Below, one piece after another: positions 54,842 through 62,096 of a stretch of DNA of 64,000 bases (position 1 is the first letter of the stretch; each line of letters opens with the position of its first letter). This stretch comes from an uncultured Alphaproteobacteria bacterium. Lineage in GTDB: Bacteria; Pseudomonadota; Alphaproteobacteria; RF32; CAG-239. The notes under the pieces were generated by a model, which did not search any database, was not told the origin of the DNA, and saw only the letters and a list, made by a program, of their open reading frames with translations. Both the position numbers and the translations under genes were made by a program. Where the stretch lies: the NCBI GenBank assembly GCA_947630965.1, contig CANRJO010000005.1:1-64000 (forward strand), written 5' to 3'.

Positions 54842-55318
54842 ATGAAATTTACAAAATTACGGGAGATTTATCAAAATCTCTCTCAAAAATTAAGCACCTT
54901 GCACGCCAAGCCGTACGCCATTGCGGCAGGTTTTGCTTGCGGTGCCGCCATATCCATGACGCCCTTTATCGGCTTTCACCTCATTTTAGCGGCGCTCACG
55001 GCGCTGATGTTACGCGCAAGCGTTGTGGCAAGTGCTTTAGGAACGGTTGTCGGCAACCCGTGGACTTTTGCCCTGATTTGGCCAACCACACTTTATGTCG
55101 GGCGCCTCATGTTGCACCAACCTTTAGAGGGCAAAACAAACTTTGAGCTTTTGTTTGAAAATATGAGCAAAGCCCTCTTTCACGCCGATTTTGAACTTCT
55201 TTTACAAGATGTGTGGCCTGTTTTATACCCGATGATTGTAGGTTGCATTCCGTTTTATATTGTGGTATGGTTTATCAGTTACATATTCATAAAGCACTTG
55301 ATAACCAAACGGAGATAA
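54842..55318 (+). CDS. DUF2062 family membrane protein
   Basis: A 158-residue protein with several hydrophobic segments (about residues 28-45, 50-70, and 120-140). The stretch FACGAAISMTPFIGFHLILAALTALMLRASVVASALGTVVGNPWTF is the DUF2062 core. The exact role is unknown; the family is often encoded near glycosyltransferases or, in Alphaproteobacteria, near relA/spoT and acpS as here. The ATG at 54842 is my choice; a GTG nine bases earlier is possible. The open frame extends into spoT, which I ignore. Confidence 0.85.
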   Translation: MKFTKLREIYQNLSQKLSTLHAKPYAIAAGFACGAAISMTPFIGFHLILAALTALMLRASVVASALGTVVGNPWTFALIWPTTLYVGRLMLHQPLEGKTNFELLFENMSKALFHADFELLLQDVWPVLYPMIVGCIPFYIVVWFISYIFIKHLITKRR

Positions 55319-55319
55319 T

Positions 55320-55709
55320 ATGATTTACGGCATCGGCACAGACGTGGTAAACGTCACAAGGCTTGAAAAATCGGCAGATTTTTTAAACCGCTTCATCAAG
55401 CGAACATTAACAGTTTCCGAGCAACAAATTATGGAGCGACGCGCTCTAGCAGATAATAAATTACGCGCCTTGTTTGTTGCCAAGCGTTTTGCCGGCAAAG
55501 AGGCGGTTGTTAAGGCGCTCGGCACAGGCTTTCGCGATGGCATTTACGTCAGCGATGTTGAAATTTTAAATGACGACCTCGGACGCCCAATTGTCAACTT
55601 GAGAGGCGGCGCATTAAAAATCGCGCAAAAATTCGGCGTTAAAACCATACAAATTTCCTTAAGTGATGATTACCCAACGGCAACAGCGTTTGCCATAGCG
55701 GAAAAGTAA
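55320..55709 (+). CDS. acpS: Holo-[acyl-carrier-protein] synthase
   Basis: Transfers 4'-phosphopantetheine from CoA to apo-ACP. The 129 residues start MIYGIGTDVVNVTRLE (the family GTDxxxxxR) and carry RFAGKEAVVKALGTGFRDG, the Mg/CoA-binding motif. The length is normal. It begins one base after the DUF2062 stop, so the spoT-DUF2062-acpS order is one operon, and a terminator follows. Confidence 0.95.
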   Translation: MIYGIGTDVVNVTRLEKSADFLNRFIKRTLTVSEQQIMERRALADNKLRALFVAKRFAGKEAVVKALGTGFRDGIYVSDVEILNDDLGRPIVNLRGGALKIAQKFGVKTIQISLSDDYPTATAFAIAEK

Positions 55710-55713
55710 AAAC

Positions 55714-55740
55714 AAGCCCTCTTCAAAGAGGGCTTTGTTC
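55714..55740 (+). terminator. Intrinsic terminator after acpS
   Basis: AAGCCCTCTT and AAGAGGGCTT form a perfect 10-base stem, followed by TTGTTCATTTCTT. The T-tract is imperfect, so termination may be partial. Confidence 0.75.
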
Positions 55741-55802
55741 ATTTCTTAATATCTAACAAGATGCCGTAAAAAAGTTTAATTCTTAAACAGACAATAAGGG
55801 AA

Positions 55803-55822
55803 CATCAAAAAAAAGGTACCTT
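55803..55822 (-). repeat. GGTACC element, copy 1 (inverted)
   Basis: Read on the minus strand, this is AAGGTACCTTTTTTTTGATG, matching copy 2 at 17 of 20 positions; the mismatches are the central AAA/TTT. Confidence 0.7.
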
Positions 55823-55885
55823 AAAAAATCGGGGTTGTCAAGCTCTAAAACCCGCAGTTTCGCGTTGGTTAATCTGTTGCATTTA

Positions 55886-55905
55886 AAGGTACCTTTAAAT
55901 TGATG
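55886..55905 (+). repeat. GGTACC element, copy 2, inside a perfect palindrome
   Basis: AAGGTACCTTTAAATTGATG. It overlaps the perfect 20-base palindrome ATTTAAAGGTACCTTTAAAT at 55881-55900, which could be a binding site for a dimeric regulator. Confidence 0.75.
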
Positions 55906-55956
55906 TGATTCGAGAGCCGTCGAATGTCGGGAAAGGAGCAAAACACACCCCAAACC

Positions 55957-56084
55957 GTCATGCTGAACAAAGTGAAGCATCCAGGACAACAAATTCATCC
56001 TTATTGTCATGCTGAACTTGTTTCAGCATCTCTTTATCAGATCCCGAAACAAGTTCGGGATGACATTGGGTTGGTTCGGGATGA
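55957..56084. repeat. REP-like palindromic repeat cluster
   Basis: Two clear hairpins: TGCTGAA/TTCAGCA around a CTTGT loop (about 56010-56028), and ATCCCGAA/TTCGGGAT around ACAAG (56041-56061). The loops are complementary to each other, so the hairpins are in opposite orientation, as in BIME elements. Partial copies of the same core lie at 55958-55980 and 56072-56084. Elements of this kind occur in many bacteria. Confidence 0.75.
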
Positions 56085-56130
56085 CTCTCTGTATAGAGGC
56101 GGACGCAAGGAATAGAAAGGGGAAAAAGAA

Positions 56131-57174
56131 ATGCGACATGTGTTGATTTTGTTGGCTTTATTAATTACCAATGTGGCAAATGCAATAGATTGTGAGAAAA
56201 CGCCAAATTGTGAAGAGTTAGGTTATTCCAAAGAAAATGACCCGAATTGTCTTGAGGACGGTTATATGCTCTGCCCATTTGATTTTACTTTTAAGAAATG
56301 TGTAGAGAAAGACTGTGCCAAACTCGGTTTTACCACATCTGACAAATCATCATGGTGCAAAGAAATTATAAAATGTCAGGGCAATGAAGATTATACTCTT
56401 TGCAATGAGAAGATTATTCCTCTCAATTGTGAAATCGGTGATGTTTATTATGCTGACGGGTCATGTGGCAAGGTCAATGATTATGTCAAAGATTCTTCGC
56501 CGAAACCTATCGGTGTTGTTTATTGGGTTACAGAAGACAAACAGCATGGCAAAGTGATTAACCTTAAAGACTTGGGTAGAAGTTCGTCAAGCGCCAAGTT
56601 TGATCCTGCTGATCCATATCAGACAAGAAATAAAACCTTCCAGTGGGGTAGTTACCGTATGGACATTCCCGATGTAAAGAATTGGGATTGTAATACTGGT
56701 GGTTATGCAAGTACGGCGAAGACAGGGGATCATGACAACGAGTTTTGGTCAGGTGGTAAGGAATACACAGAAATTATTGCAAAAGCTCAAAGCGATGATT
56801 TGCAGTATGCAGCGCCTGCAGCAAGGGCATTTTATCCGCCAGATGTTGATCAAAACGACTCAAAAGTTGGTCAAGGGAACTGGTATTTGCCGACGGTGGG
56901 TGAGCTTATGGACTTGTATGGGTATGATTATCCAAACGTGAGCGGTTGTCAAGAAACAACAGGAAGTAACGGTCAGACCAAGAATAAGGTAAACGCTACG
57001 CTTACCACCTTGAAGAGCAAAGGTGTAACGGCTGAAACGTTAACAAATAATTACTATTGGTCCTCGTCGGAGTACAATAGTGACCGCTCATGGAAGCTCG
57101 GCATGAACAGTGGTACCCGGTACTACTACAGTAAGCTCAGCAGCTACTCTGTTCGTGCGAGTCTGGAGTTTTAA
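56131..57174 (+). CDS. Cys-rich secreted protein with C-terminal DUF1566 domain, possible DGR variable protein
   Basis: A 347-residue exported protein; the signal ends at VANA (residue 18). Residues 19-120 hold Cys modules of the kind C-x2-LGY...CPFD-x5-C found in the neighbouring genes. After a linker, the C-terminal 200 residues form a DUF1566-type (C-type lectin-like) domain with WYLPTVGELMDLYGY and a YYWSSSEY...W-x-L-x-M-x2-G...VRASLEF end. That end matches the layout of variable proteins of diversity-generating retroelements, and most codons in the last segment end in C or T. No reverse transcriptase or template repeat is in the window. AAAGGGG precedes the ATG. Confidence 0.8.
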   Translation: MRHVLILLALLITNVANAIDCEKTPNCEELGYSKENDPNCLEDGYMLCPFDFTFKKCVEKDCAKLGFTTSDKSSWCKEIIKCQGNEDYTLCNEKIIPLNCEIGDVYYADGSCGKVNDYVKDSSPKPIGVVYWVTEDKQHGKVINLKDLGRSSSSAKFDPADPYQTRNKTFQWGSYRMDIPDVKNWDCNTGGYASTAKTGDHDNEFWSGGKEYTEIIAKAQSDDLQYAAPAARAFYPPDVDQNDSKVGQGNWYLPTVGELMDLYGYDYPNVSGCQETTGSNGQTKNKVNATLTTLKSKGVTAETLTNNYYWSSSEYNSDRSWKLGMNSGTRYYYSKLSSYSVRASLEF

Positions 57175-57190
57175 TTAAATATTATATCGT

Positions 57191-57226
57191 TTAAAAAACG
57201 CCGCATTTATTTGCGGCGTTTTTTGT
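57191..57226 (+). terminator. Intrinsic terminator after the DUF1566 gene
   Basis: AACGCCGCA and TGCGGCGTT pair around a 6-base loop, with an A-run before and a T-run after. Confidence 0.85.
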
Positions 57227-57246
57227 TGCTTAACTATAGCAAAAAA

Positions 57247-57272
57247 AAGGTACCTTTAAATTGATTAATCAA
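57247..57272 (+). promoter_or_regulatory. GGTACC element copy 3 with TTGATTAATCAA palindrome
   Basis: AAGGTACCTTTAAATTGATT (57247-57266) overlaps the 12-base palindrome TTGATTAATCAA (57261-57272), directly followed by GAAGGAG and the start of the next gene. It may be an operator or an mRNA structure near the ribosome-binding site. Confidence 0.6.
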
Positions 57273-57286
57273 GAAGGAGTACATTC

Positions 57287-58363
57287 ATGAGAGTTTTAAT
57301 ACTTATACTCGGTATTTCCTTCGCGGTGGACGCATGGGCGGCTTGCTCGCCCATGCCAAGCTGTGAGGAGCTTAACTATACAGATACATATTGTTCGGGC
57401 GAATATGTGACTTGCCCGTTTGATTCAAGTAAGAAAAAATGCCTTCCGTCGCCAAAAGAAGAATGCGAGGGTTATCCGTTAACAACATGTCCGCAACAGG
57501 GCGTGTGCGAAAATTGCCCTGAGAATCCTGCGCGGAAAAGGTTGGCAAATTGCTTAACACCAACACCGGCAGAATTATGCGCCGCGTATCCGCTCACGAC
57601 TTGTCCGACAGACGGTGTGTGCGAAAGATGCCCGGATGATCCAACACGTTTAAGGTTGGCAAGTTGTGACTTTTCAGCATCGGGACAGATTTGTTCGGAT
57701 TATCCGCTCACAACTTGTCCGTTAGGCGGTATATGTGAATATTGTCCAGATAATCCATCGCGTGCAAAGGTAACTGGGTGCATTGCTCAACGTTATCTTT
57801 ACTATGATAAATGTTATAACACCTCTTGCGGATCCACTTTCCCGAACAGATTCGATCTTCTTATAAAAGCGATTGAAGAAAGCTCTATTATTGACAATTA
57901 TGCTAAAGCTTGGCGAAGCGGTGGATGGCTTGCTTATAAGGATACATTTAGCGAATCTGAGATACAAATGTATACGCAAGATTTTCGGTACGCCATAACA
58001 GGTGCTCTGAATAGTACGTTTTGCTATAGTAAGAGCGAAAACGAGAAGGTCTATGTTGAAGATTATTATAATTCTAAATATGGCACTGACCCAATTCAGG
58101 GTGGCGTGGTAACGCAGTGTTGCTCCGCTAGAGATTCTGCCGGCAAGAGCACAATCTGTAGCTTTATCAGAGATTATGTCCAACAAGAATGCCAAGCTAG
58201 AGGACAAGCTATTGTGCCTTACGGTGTGTCTGGAGATGTTTGCCTTGGCTTTGGTCATGCTTCTTGGTCAGGTGTCGAAGTGCCTGATTATTCAGGCGAA
58301 ATTGGTAACTTCTATACGCTTTGTACACAAGCTATGAAAAAAGCCGGCTTAAGGTATGAGTAA
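57287..58363 (+). CDS. Cys-rich secreted protein, first of tandem pair
   Basis: A 358-residue exported protein with a signal peptide ending near AWA (residue 18). One C-x2-LNYT...CPFD-x5-C module comes first, then three units of C-x2-YPLTTCP-x2-G-x-CE-x-CP-x(1-2)-[DN]P-x-R...C (about residues 65-165), then a C-terminal domain of about 190 residues with few similarities to anything I know (IKAIEESSIIDNYAKAWRSGGWLAYKDTF, ... YGVSGDVCLGFGHASWSGVE). It is very close to the next gene, and the two terminators are the same. GAAGGAG precedes the ATG. Function unknown; likely a surface or periplasmic Cys-knotted protein. Confidence 0.78.
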   Translation: MRVLILILGISFAVDAWAACSPMPSCEELNYTDTYCSGEYVTCPFDSSKKKCLPSPKEECEGYPLTTCPQQGVCENCPENPARKRLANCLTPTPAELCAAYPLTTCPTDGVCERCPDDPTRLRLASCDFSASGQICSDYPLTTCPLGGICEYCPDNPSRAKVTGCIAQRYLYYDKCYNTSCGSTFPNRFDLLIKAIEESSIIDNYAKAWRSGGWLAYKDTFSESEIQMYTQDFRYAITGALNSTFCYSKSENEKVYVEDYYNSKYGTDPIQGGVVTQCCSARDSAGKSTICSFIRDYVQQECQARGQAIVPYGVSGDVCLGFGHASWSGVEVPDYSGEIGNFYTLCTQAMKKAGLRYE

Positions 58364-58376
58364 TCTCTTATGAACC

Positions 58377-58410
58377 AAAAACCCGATGTTGTAAGGCATC
58401 GGGTTTTTGT
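58377..58410 (+). terminator. Intrinsic terminator, first copy
   Basis: ACCCGATG and CATCGGGT around a TTGTAAGG loop with a T-run. The identical hairpin follows the second paralogue. Confidence 0.88.
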
Positions 58411-58469
58411 TGTGCGTATTGTTGCAGCTTTAAAACCACGAACCCTTGATTTTGCTTGATTTATTTTGC

Positions 58470-58514
58470 TTGACTTTATGTGAAATTTGAGCTACCTTTA
58501 AATTGATTAATCAA
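58470..58514 (+). promoter_or_regulatory. Promoter with GGTACC-like element copy 4 and palindrome
   Basis: TTGACT (58470-58475) and TACCTT (58493-58498) are 17 bases apart, so the TACCTT part of the repeated element could serve as a -10 box. The element (58489-58508) reads GAGC in place of AAGG at its start. TTGATTAATCAA is at 58503-58514, followed by TAAGGAG. Confidence 0.5.
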
Positions 58515-58528
58515 TAAGGAGTATAATC

Positions 58529-59599
58529 ATGAGAGTCTTATTATCAATGCTCTGTGTCTTTTTTGCGGCAGAAGCATGGGCGGATTGTACGTCAATGCCA
58601 AGCTGTGCAGAACTTAATTACACAGATACATCTTGTAAGGGCGAATTTGTTACTTGCCCGTTTGATCAAACTAAGAAAAAATGTCTTCCTGTTCTTCCAA
58701 GTTGTGAGGAACTTCAATATACAGAAACATCTTGCCAGGGCGATTTTCTGACTTGCCCGTTAGATCCAAGCAAGAAAAGATGCCTTCCGTTACCAACACC
58801 GGCAGAGTTATGCGCCGCCTATCCGCTGACAACTTGTCCGTCAGGCGGTGTGTGCGAAAGCTGCCCAGATGATTCAACGCGTGTTAGGTTGGCAAGTTGC
58901 GATTCTTCATCATCTGGAAAGCTTTGTTCGGATTATCCGCTTTCAAGATGTCCGACATATGGTGTATGCGAATATTGCTCGGATGATAGATCACGCGTTA
59001 AGCTGACAGGTTGCCAAGGGGACTATTATCGTTATGGCAACGGATGTTATGCCACAGCTTGTCAATATACAAACTTCCCGAACAGAAGAGACCTTGTCAT
59101 AAAAGCGATTGAAGAAAGCTCTATTCTTGACGATTATGCTAAAGCTTGGCGAAGCGGTGGATGGCTTGCTTATAAAGATACATTTACCGAGAGCCAAATA
59201 CAAATGTATGTAGAGGAATTTGTCCGTAGTATCGAAGATTCTATGAATAGTACTTTTTGCTATAACAATGCAGAAAATATGTATGTCTACGCGAGTGACT
59301 ACTATGATTCTAAATATAGTGATGAAAGAACGCAAGGTGGTACGACAGTGAAGTGTTGTGCTGCTAGAGATTCTGGTGGCAGAAGTACAATTTGTACTGA
59401 CATCAGAGATTATGTAGAAAAACAATGTCAAGGTAGAGGGCAGCATATTATGCCTTACGGCGTTTCCGGAGATGTTTGCCTTGGCTATGGTCAAGCTTCT
59501 TGGTCAGGTGTCGAAGTTCCGAATTATGTAGGCGACATTTATCACTACTATGATGTTTGTGAACAAGCTATGAAAAAAGCTGGTTTGAAGCTCCAGTAA
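58529..59599 (+). CDS. Cys-rich secreted protein, second of tandem pair
   Basis: A 356-residue paralogue of the preceding gene. Signal peptide ends near AWA. It has two C-x2-L-x-YT...CP[FL]D-x5-C modules (the first protein has one) and two C-x2-YPL...C units (the first has three), so modules have been swapped or lost, while the C-terminal domain (IKAIEESSILDDYAKAWRSGGWLAYKDTF, ... YGVSGDVCLGYGQASWSGVEVP) is nearly the same. Stretches of the DNA are identical over tens of bases, which suggests recent duplication or gene conversion. TAAGGAG precedes the ATG. Confidence 0.78.
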   Translation: MRVLLSMLCVFFAAEAWADCTSMPSCAELNYTDTSCKGEFVTCPFDQTKKKCLPVLPSCEELQYTETSCQGDFLTCPLDPSKKRCLPLPTPAELCAAYPLTTCPSGGVCESCPDDSTRVRLASCDSSSSGKLCSDYPLSRCPTYGVCEYCSDDRSRVKLTGCQGDYYRYGNGCYATACQYTNFPNRRDLVIKAIEESSILDDYAKAWRSGGWLAYKDTFTESQIQMYVEEFVRSIEDSMNSTFCYNNAENMYVYASDYYDSKYSDERTQGGTTVKCCAARDSGGRSTICTDIRDYVEKQCQGRGQHIMPYGVSGDVCLGYGQASWSGVEVPNYVGDIYHYYDVCEQAMKKAGLKLQ

Positions 59600-59611
59600 T
59601 CTCTTGTGAAC

Positions 59612-59646
59612 CAAAAACCCGATGTTGTAAGGCATCGGGTTTTTGT
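59612..59646 (+). terminator. Intrinsic terminator, second copy
   Basis: Same hairpin as at 58377: ACCCGATG/CATCGGGT with a TTGTAAGG loop and T-run. It lies between the Cys-rich gene and the convergent helicase gene. Confidence 0.88.
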
Positions 59647-59656
59647 TGTGCTTGAA

Positions 59657-61990
59657 TTATGCGCGGCGCAAATATGAGCCCATAATGCTCTTGCGCCCGA
59701 ATTTATCAAATGAAACAAGGCATTTTTGCCCCTCAACGCTTAAAATATAGCCATAACCGAATGAGGGATGATAAACGCGCGTGCCTTTCAGGCTTTTGCT
59801 CCTTGGCGCATAATCTTCCGCGGGTTCATAGCTGTATTCATGCTGAGGTTCATCGCTGTATTCATGCGTGGCGGATGTTTCCTCCCTGTGCGAATCGAAG
59901 CTTTGTGGCTTATAATGCCTTTCAAACGGTGGTTTTGGCTTAGAGGCGCTGAAGTTTTGATAACCACCTGTGTGTGAACGGCTTGCCGTGTTAACCATTT
60001 CAAGGCAATCTGTTGGAATTTCATTAAAAAAACGTGAGGGCGTATTGTTCTTATATTCGCCGTATATCCGCCGCCCAAAAGCCATCAGAATATAAAGCTT
60101 TTGCTTGGCGCGGGTGAGCGCGACATACGCCAACCGCCGCTCTTCCTCCAAAGCCGCCGTGCCACCCTCATCCAAACTGCGTTGATGCGGGAAAAGCCCC
60201 TCTTCCCACCCCGGCAAAAAGACAACCCGAAACTCCAAACCTTTCGCGGAATGAAGTGTCATAAGCATCACTTTGTTTGTGTCCAAAGCGCTGTCGTTGT
60301 CCATTACAAGGCTTACATGCTCCAGAAAAACCGCCAATGTGGGATAATTTTCTTTATCGCTCATTACATTGATCAATTCTTGCAGGTTTTCAATGCGCCC
60401 TTCGTTTTCAACTGATTTTTCGGCTTTAAGCATGGCTAAATAGCCCGAATCTTCCAAAACTTGCGCCGCAAGGTCATTGGGCGAAACCGCCTCTGCTGTT
60501 TTGCGCCACTCTTCAAAATTTTCCATCAGCTTTGCCATTTCAAGCTTGGCTTTGCCGCTAAATGCGCCTTCTGCCGCCATTTGCTTTGCTGCTTGATAAA
60601 GCGATGTTCCTTGCGCTTGTGCGCTTGCACGGATGTTTTCTAACGCTTTTTGCCCTACACCGCGTGCGGGTTTGTTAACAATACGCTCAAAAGCAAGATC
60701 ATCCGCGGGTTGCGCAATCACGCGCAAATAGGCGAGCAAATCGCGAATTTCGGCGCGTTCGTAAAACTTGGGCCCGCCAATCACCTGATACGGCACCGCC
60801 TCAGCAATAAAACGCTCTTCAAACTCGCGCGTTTGTGCCGCGGTGCGCACTAAAACTGCCATATCGGCATAATCGTACCCCGCTTTTTTTAGGCGCTCAA
60901 TCTCTTCGGTTACGTATTGCGCTTCTTCCAAGCCGTTATACGTGGTTACTGCTCTGATTTTTTCATTTAAGCATTGACGGGCAGGGCTGTTTTCCGCCAC
61001 TTTGAGTGTTTTGCCCAAACGGCTATCGTTATGACTGATGAGCATGGAAGCCGCCCGCAAAATGTTATCTGTGGAGCGATAATTACGCTCTAAGCGAATA
61101 ATTTTGGCGTCTGGAAAATCTTTTTCAAAGCGCAAAATGTTTTCCACTTCCGCGCCTCGCCATGAATAAATGGATTGGTCGTCATCACCTACGCAACAAA
61201 GGTTTTTATGCTTTTGGCACAACAACCGCAAAAACAGATATTGCGTGACGTTGGTGTCTTGATACTCATCTACCATAATGTAGCGAAATTTTTCCTGATA
61301 TCTTTCCAAAATATCGGTGTGCGTGCGCAAAATGTTGCATGTGTGGAGCAAAATATCACCAAAATCCACGCAGTTAAGCTCCAAAAGCCGCTTTTGATAT
61401 TTTTGATATACCGTTGTGACGATGTTTTGCTTGAAATCAGCGCCGATATTTTCAGGCGTTAAGTTTTTGTCTTTCCAACGTGAAATTTTATCTAAAAACG
61501 CCTGTGCCGGATATTTTTTTTCATCAATGCCATCCGCGTCTGCAATTTGTTTAATCAGGCGTTTTTGGTCATCCTCGCCCAAAATTGTGAAATTAGGCTT
61601 TAAGCCTACAAGCTCAGCATGGGCGCGCAAAATCTTAACGCAAACGCTGTGAAACGTGCCGAGCCAAACAGAATCCGCCATGGCGCCAATCATACCCTCA
61701 ACACGGGCTTTCATCTCACGCGAGGCGCGGTTTGTGAAGGTGACAACCAAGCAATTCCACGGTTGCGCCAACCCCTTTGCCAAAATGTATGCCAAGCGCG
61801 TGGTGAGCACTTTGGTTTTGCCCGTGCCGGCGCCTGAAAGCACTAAAAGCGGACCTTCCGTATGTTCCACCGCCTGCCTTTGCTCCGGATTAAGCGAATC
61901 GAGCCACGGCATCGGGCGCTGCATCATTGCGCTGATGTTATCAAAAACTGGAGCCTCGGGCAGCTCTTCTAAATCAAAAACGCTACTCAT
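59657..61990 (-). CDS. UvrD/PcrA-type ATP-dependent DNA helicase
   Basis: A 777-residue SF1A 3'-5' helicase. Motif I SGAGTGKTKVL, motif Ia FTNRASREMKARV, motif II VDEYQDTN, motif III GDDDQSIYSWRGAE, motif IV LERNYRST, motif V TLHSAKGLEF and motif VI VALTRAKQKLYI are all present. The C-terminal end GTRVYHPSFGYGYIL...GRKSIMGSYL is the Tudor-like tail of PcrA/UvrD that contacts RNA polymerase. A short repeat (EYSDEPQHEYSYEP) lies in the linker. It acts in excision repair and replication-fork processing. The C-terminal part makes UvrD/PcrA more likely than Rep. Confidence 0.94.
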   Translation of the reverse strand: MSSVFDLEELPEAPVFDNISAMMQRPMPWLDSLNPEQRQAVEHTEGPLLVLSGAGTGKTKVLTTRLAYILAKGLAQPWNCLVVTFTNRASREMKARVEGMIGAMADSVWLGTFHSVCVKILRAHAELVGLKPNFTILGEDDQKRLIKQIADADGIDEKKYPAQAFLDKISRWKDKNLTPENIGADFKQNIVTTVYQKYQKRLLELNCVDFGDILLHTCNILRTHTDILERYQEKFRYIMVDEYQDTNVTQYLFLRLLCQKHKNLCCVGDDDQSIYSWRGAEVENILRFEKDFPDAKIIRLERNYRSTDNILRAASMLISHNDSRLGKTLKVAENSPARQCLNEKIRAVTTYNGLEEAQYVTEEIERLKKAGYDYADMAVLVRTAAQTREFEERFIAEAVPYQVIGGPKFYERAEIRDLLAYLRVIAQPADDLAFERIVNKPARGVGQKALENIRASAQAQGTSLYQAAKQMAAEGAFSGKAKLEMAKLMENFEEWRKTAEAVSPNDLAAQVLEDSGYLAMLKAEKSVENEGRIENLQELINVMSDKENYPTLAVFLEHVSLVMDNDSALDTNKVMLMTLHSAKGLEFRVVFLPGWEEGLFPHQRSLDEGGTAALEEERRLAYVALTRAKQKLYILMAFGRRIYGEYKNNTPSRFFNEIPTDCLEMVNTASRSHTGGYQNFSASKPKPPFERHYKPQSFDSHREETSATHEYSDEPQHEYSYEPAEDYAPRSKSLKGTRVYHPSFGYGYILSVEGQKCLVSFDKFGRKSIMGSYLRRA

Positions 61991-62096
61991 GATAAATGTT
62001 ATTGTATTTTTAACCGATTGGAAATATATATAGCTTATTCTTACTGATAAAAACAGATTTTATCGTTCCTTGTGAACAACTTTGAAAGAGGTTAAG

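Larger units (their letters stand above)
55741..56130. other. Non-coding region with repeats ahead of the Cys-rich island
   Basis: About 390 bases without a convincing gene. It holds two inverted copies of a GGTACC-centred element (55803-55822 and 55886-55905) and a cluster of REP-like hairpins (55957-56084). Short open frames crossing these repeats are probably spurious, since their residues come from the hairpin DNA. Confidence 0.7.

Noticed and set aside
55957-56084. CRISPR array
   Set aside because: The repeats are hairpins in both orientations with unequal spacing and no unique spacers; no cas gene is present.
55783-56115. Short open frames of 63-75 codons in the repeat region before the DUF1566 gene
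   Set aside because: Their translations come from the REP-like hairpins (for example a HAELVSAS-type peptide often produced by such repeats) and show no gene features.
57191-57226. DGR-type cruciform downstream of a variable region
   Set aside because: The hairpin has flanking A and T runs and fits an ordinary intrinsic terminator; it is also further from the coding end than the hairpins known at DGR targets.
56131-59599. Complete diversity-generating retroelement
   Set aside because: No reverse transcriptase, accessory Avd gene or template repeat is visible, so only a target-like gene is claimed.
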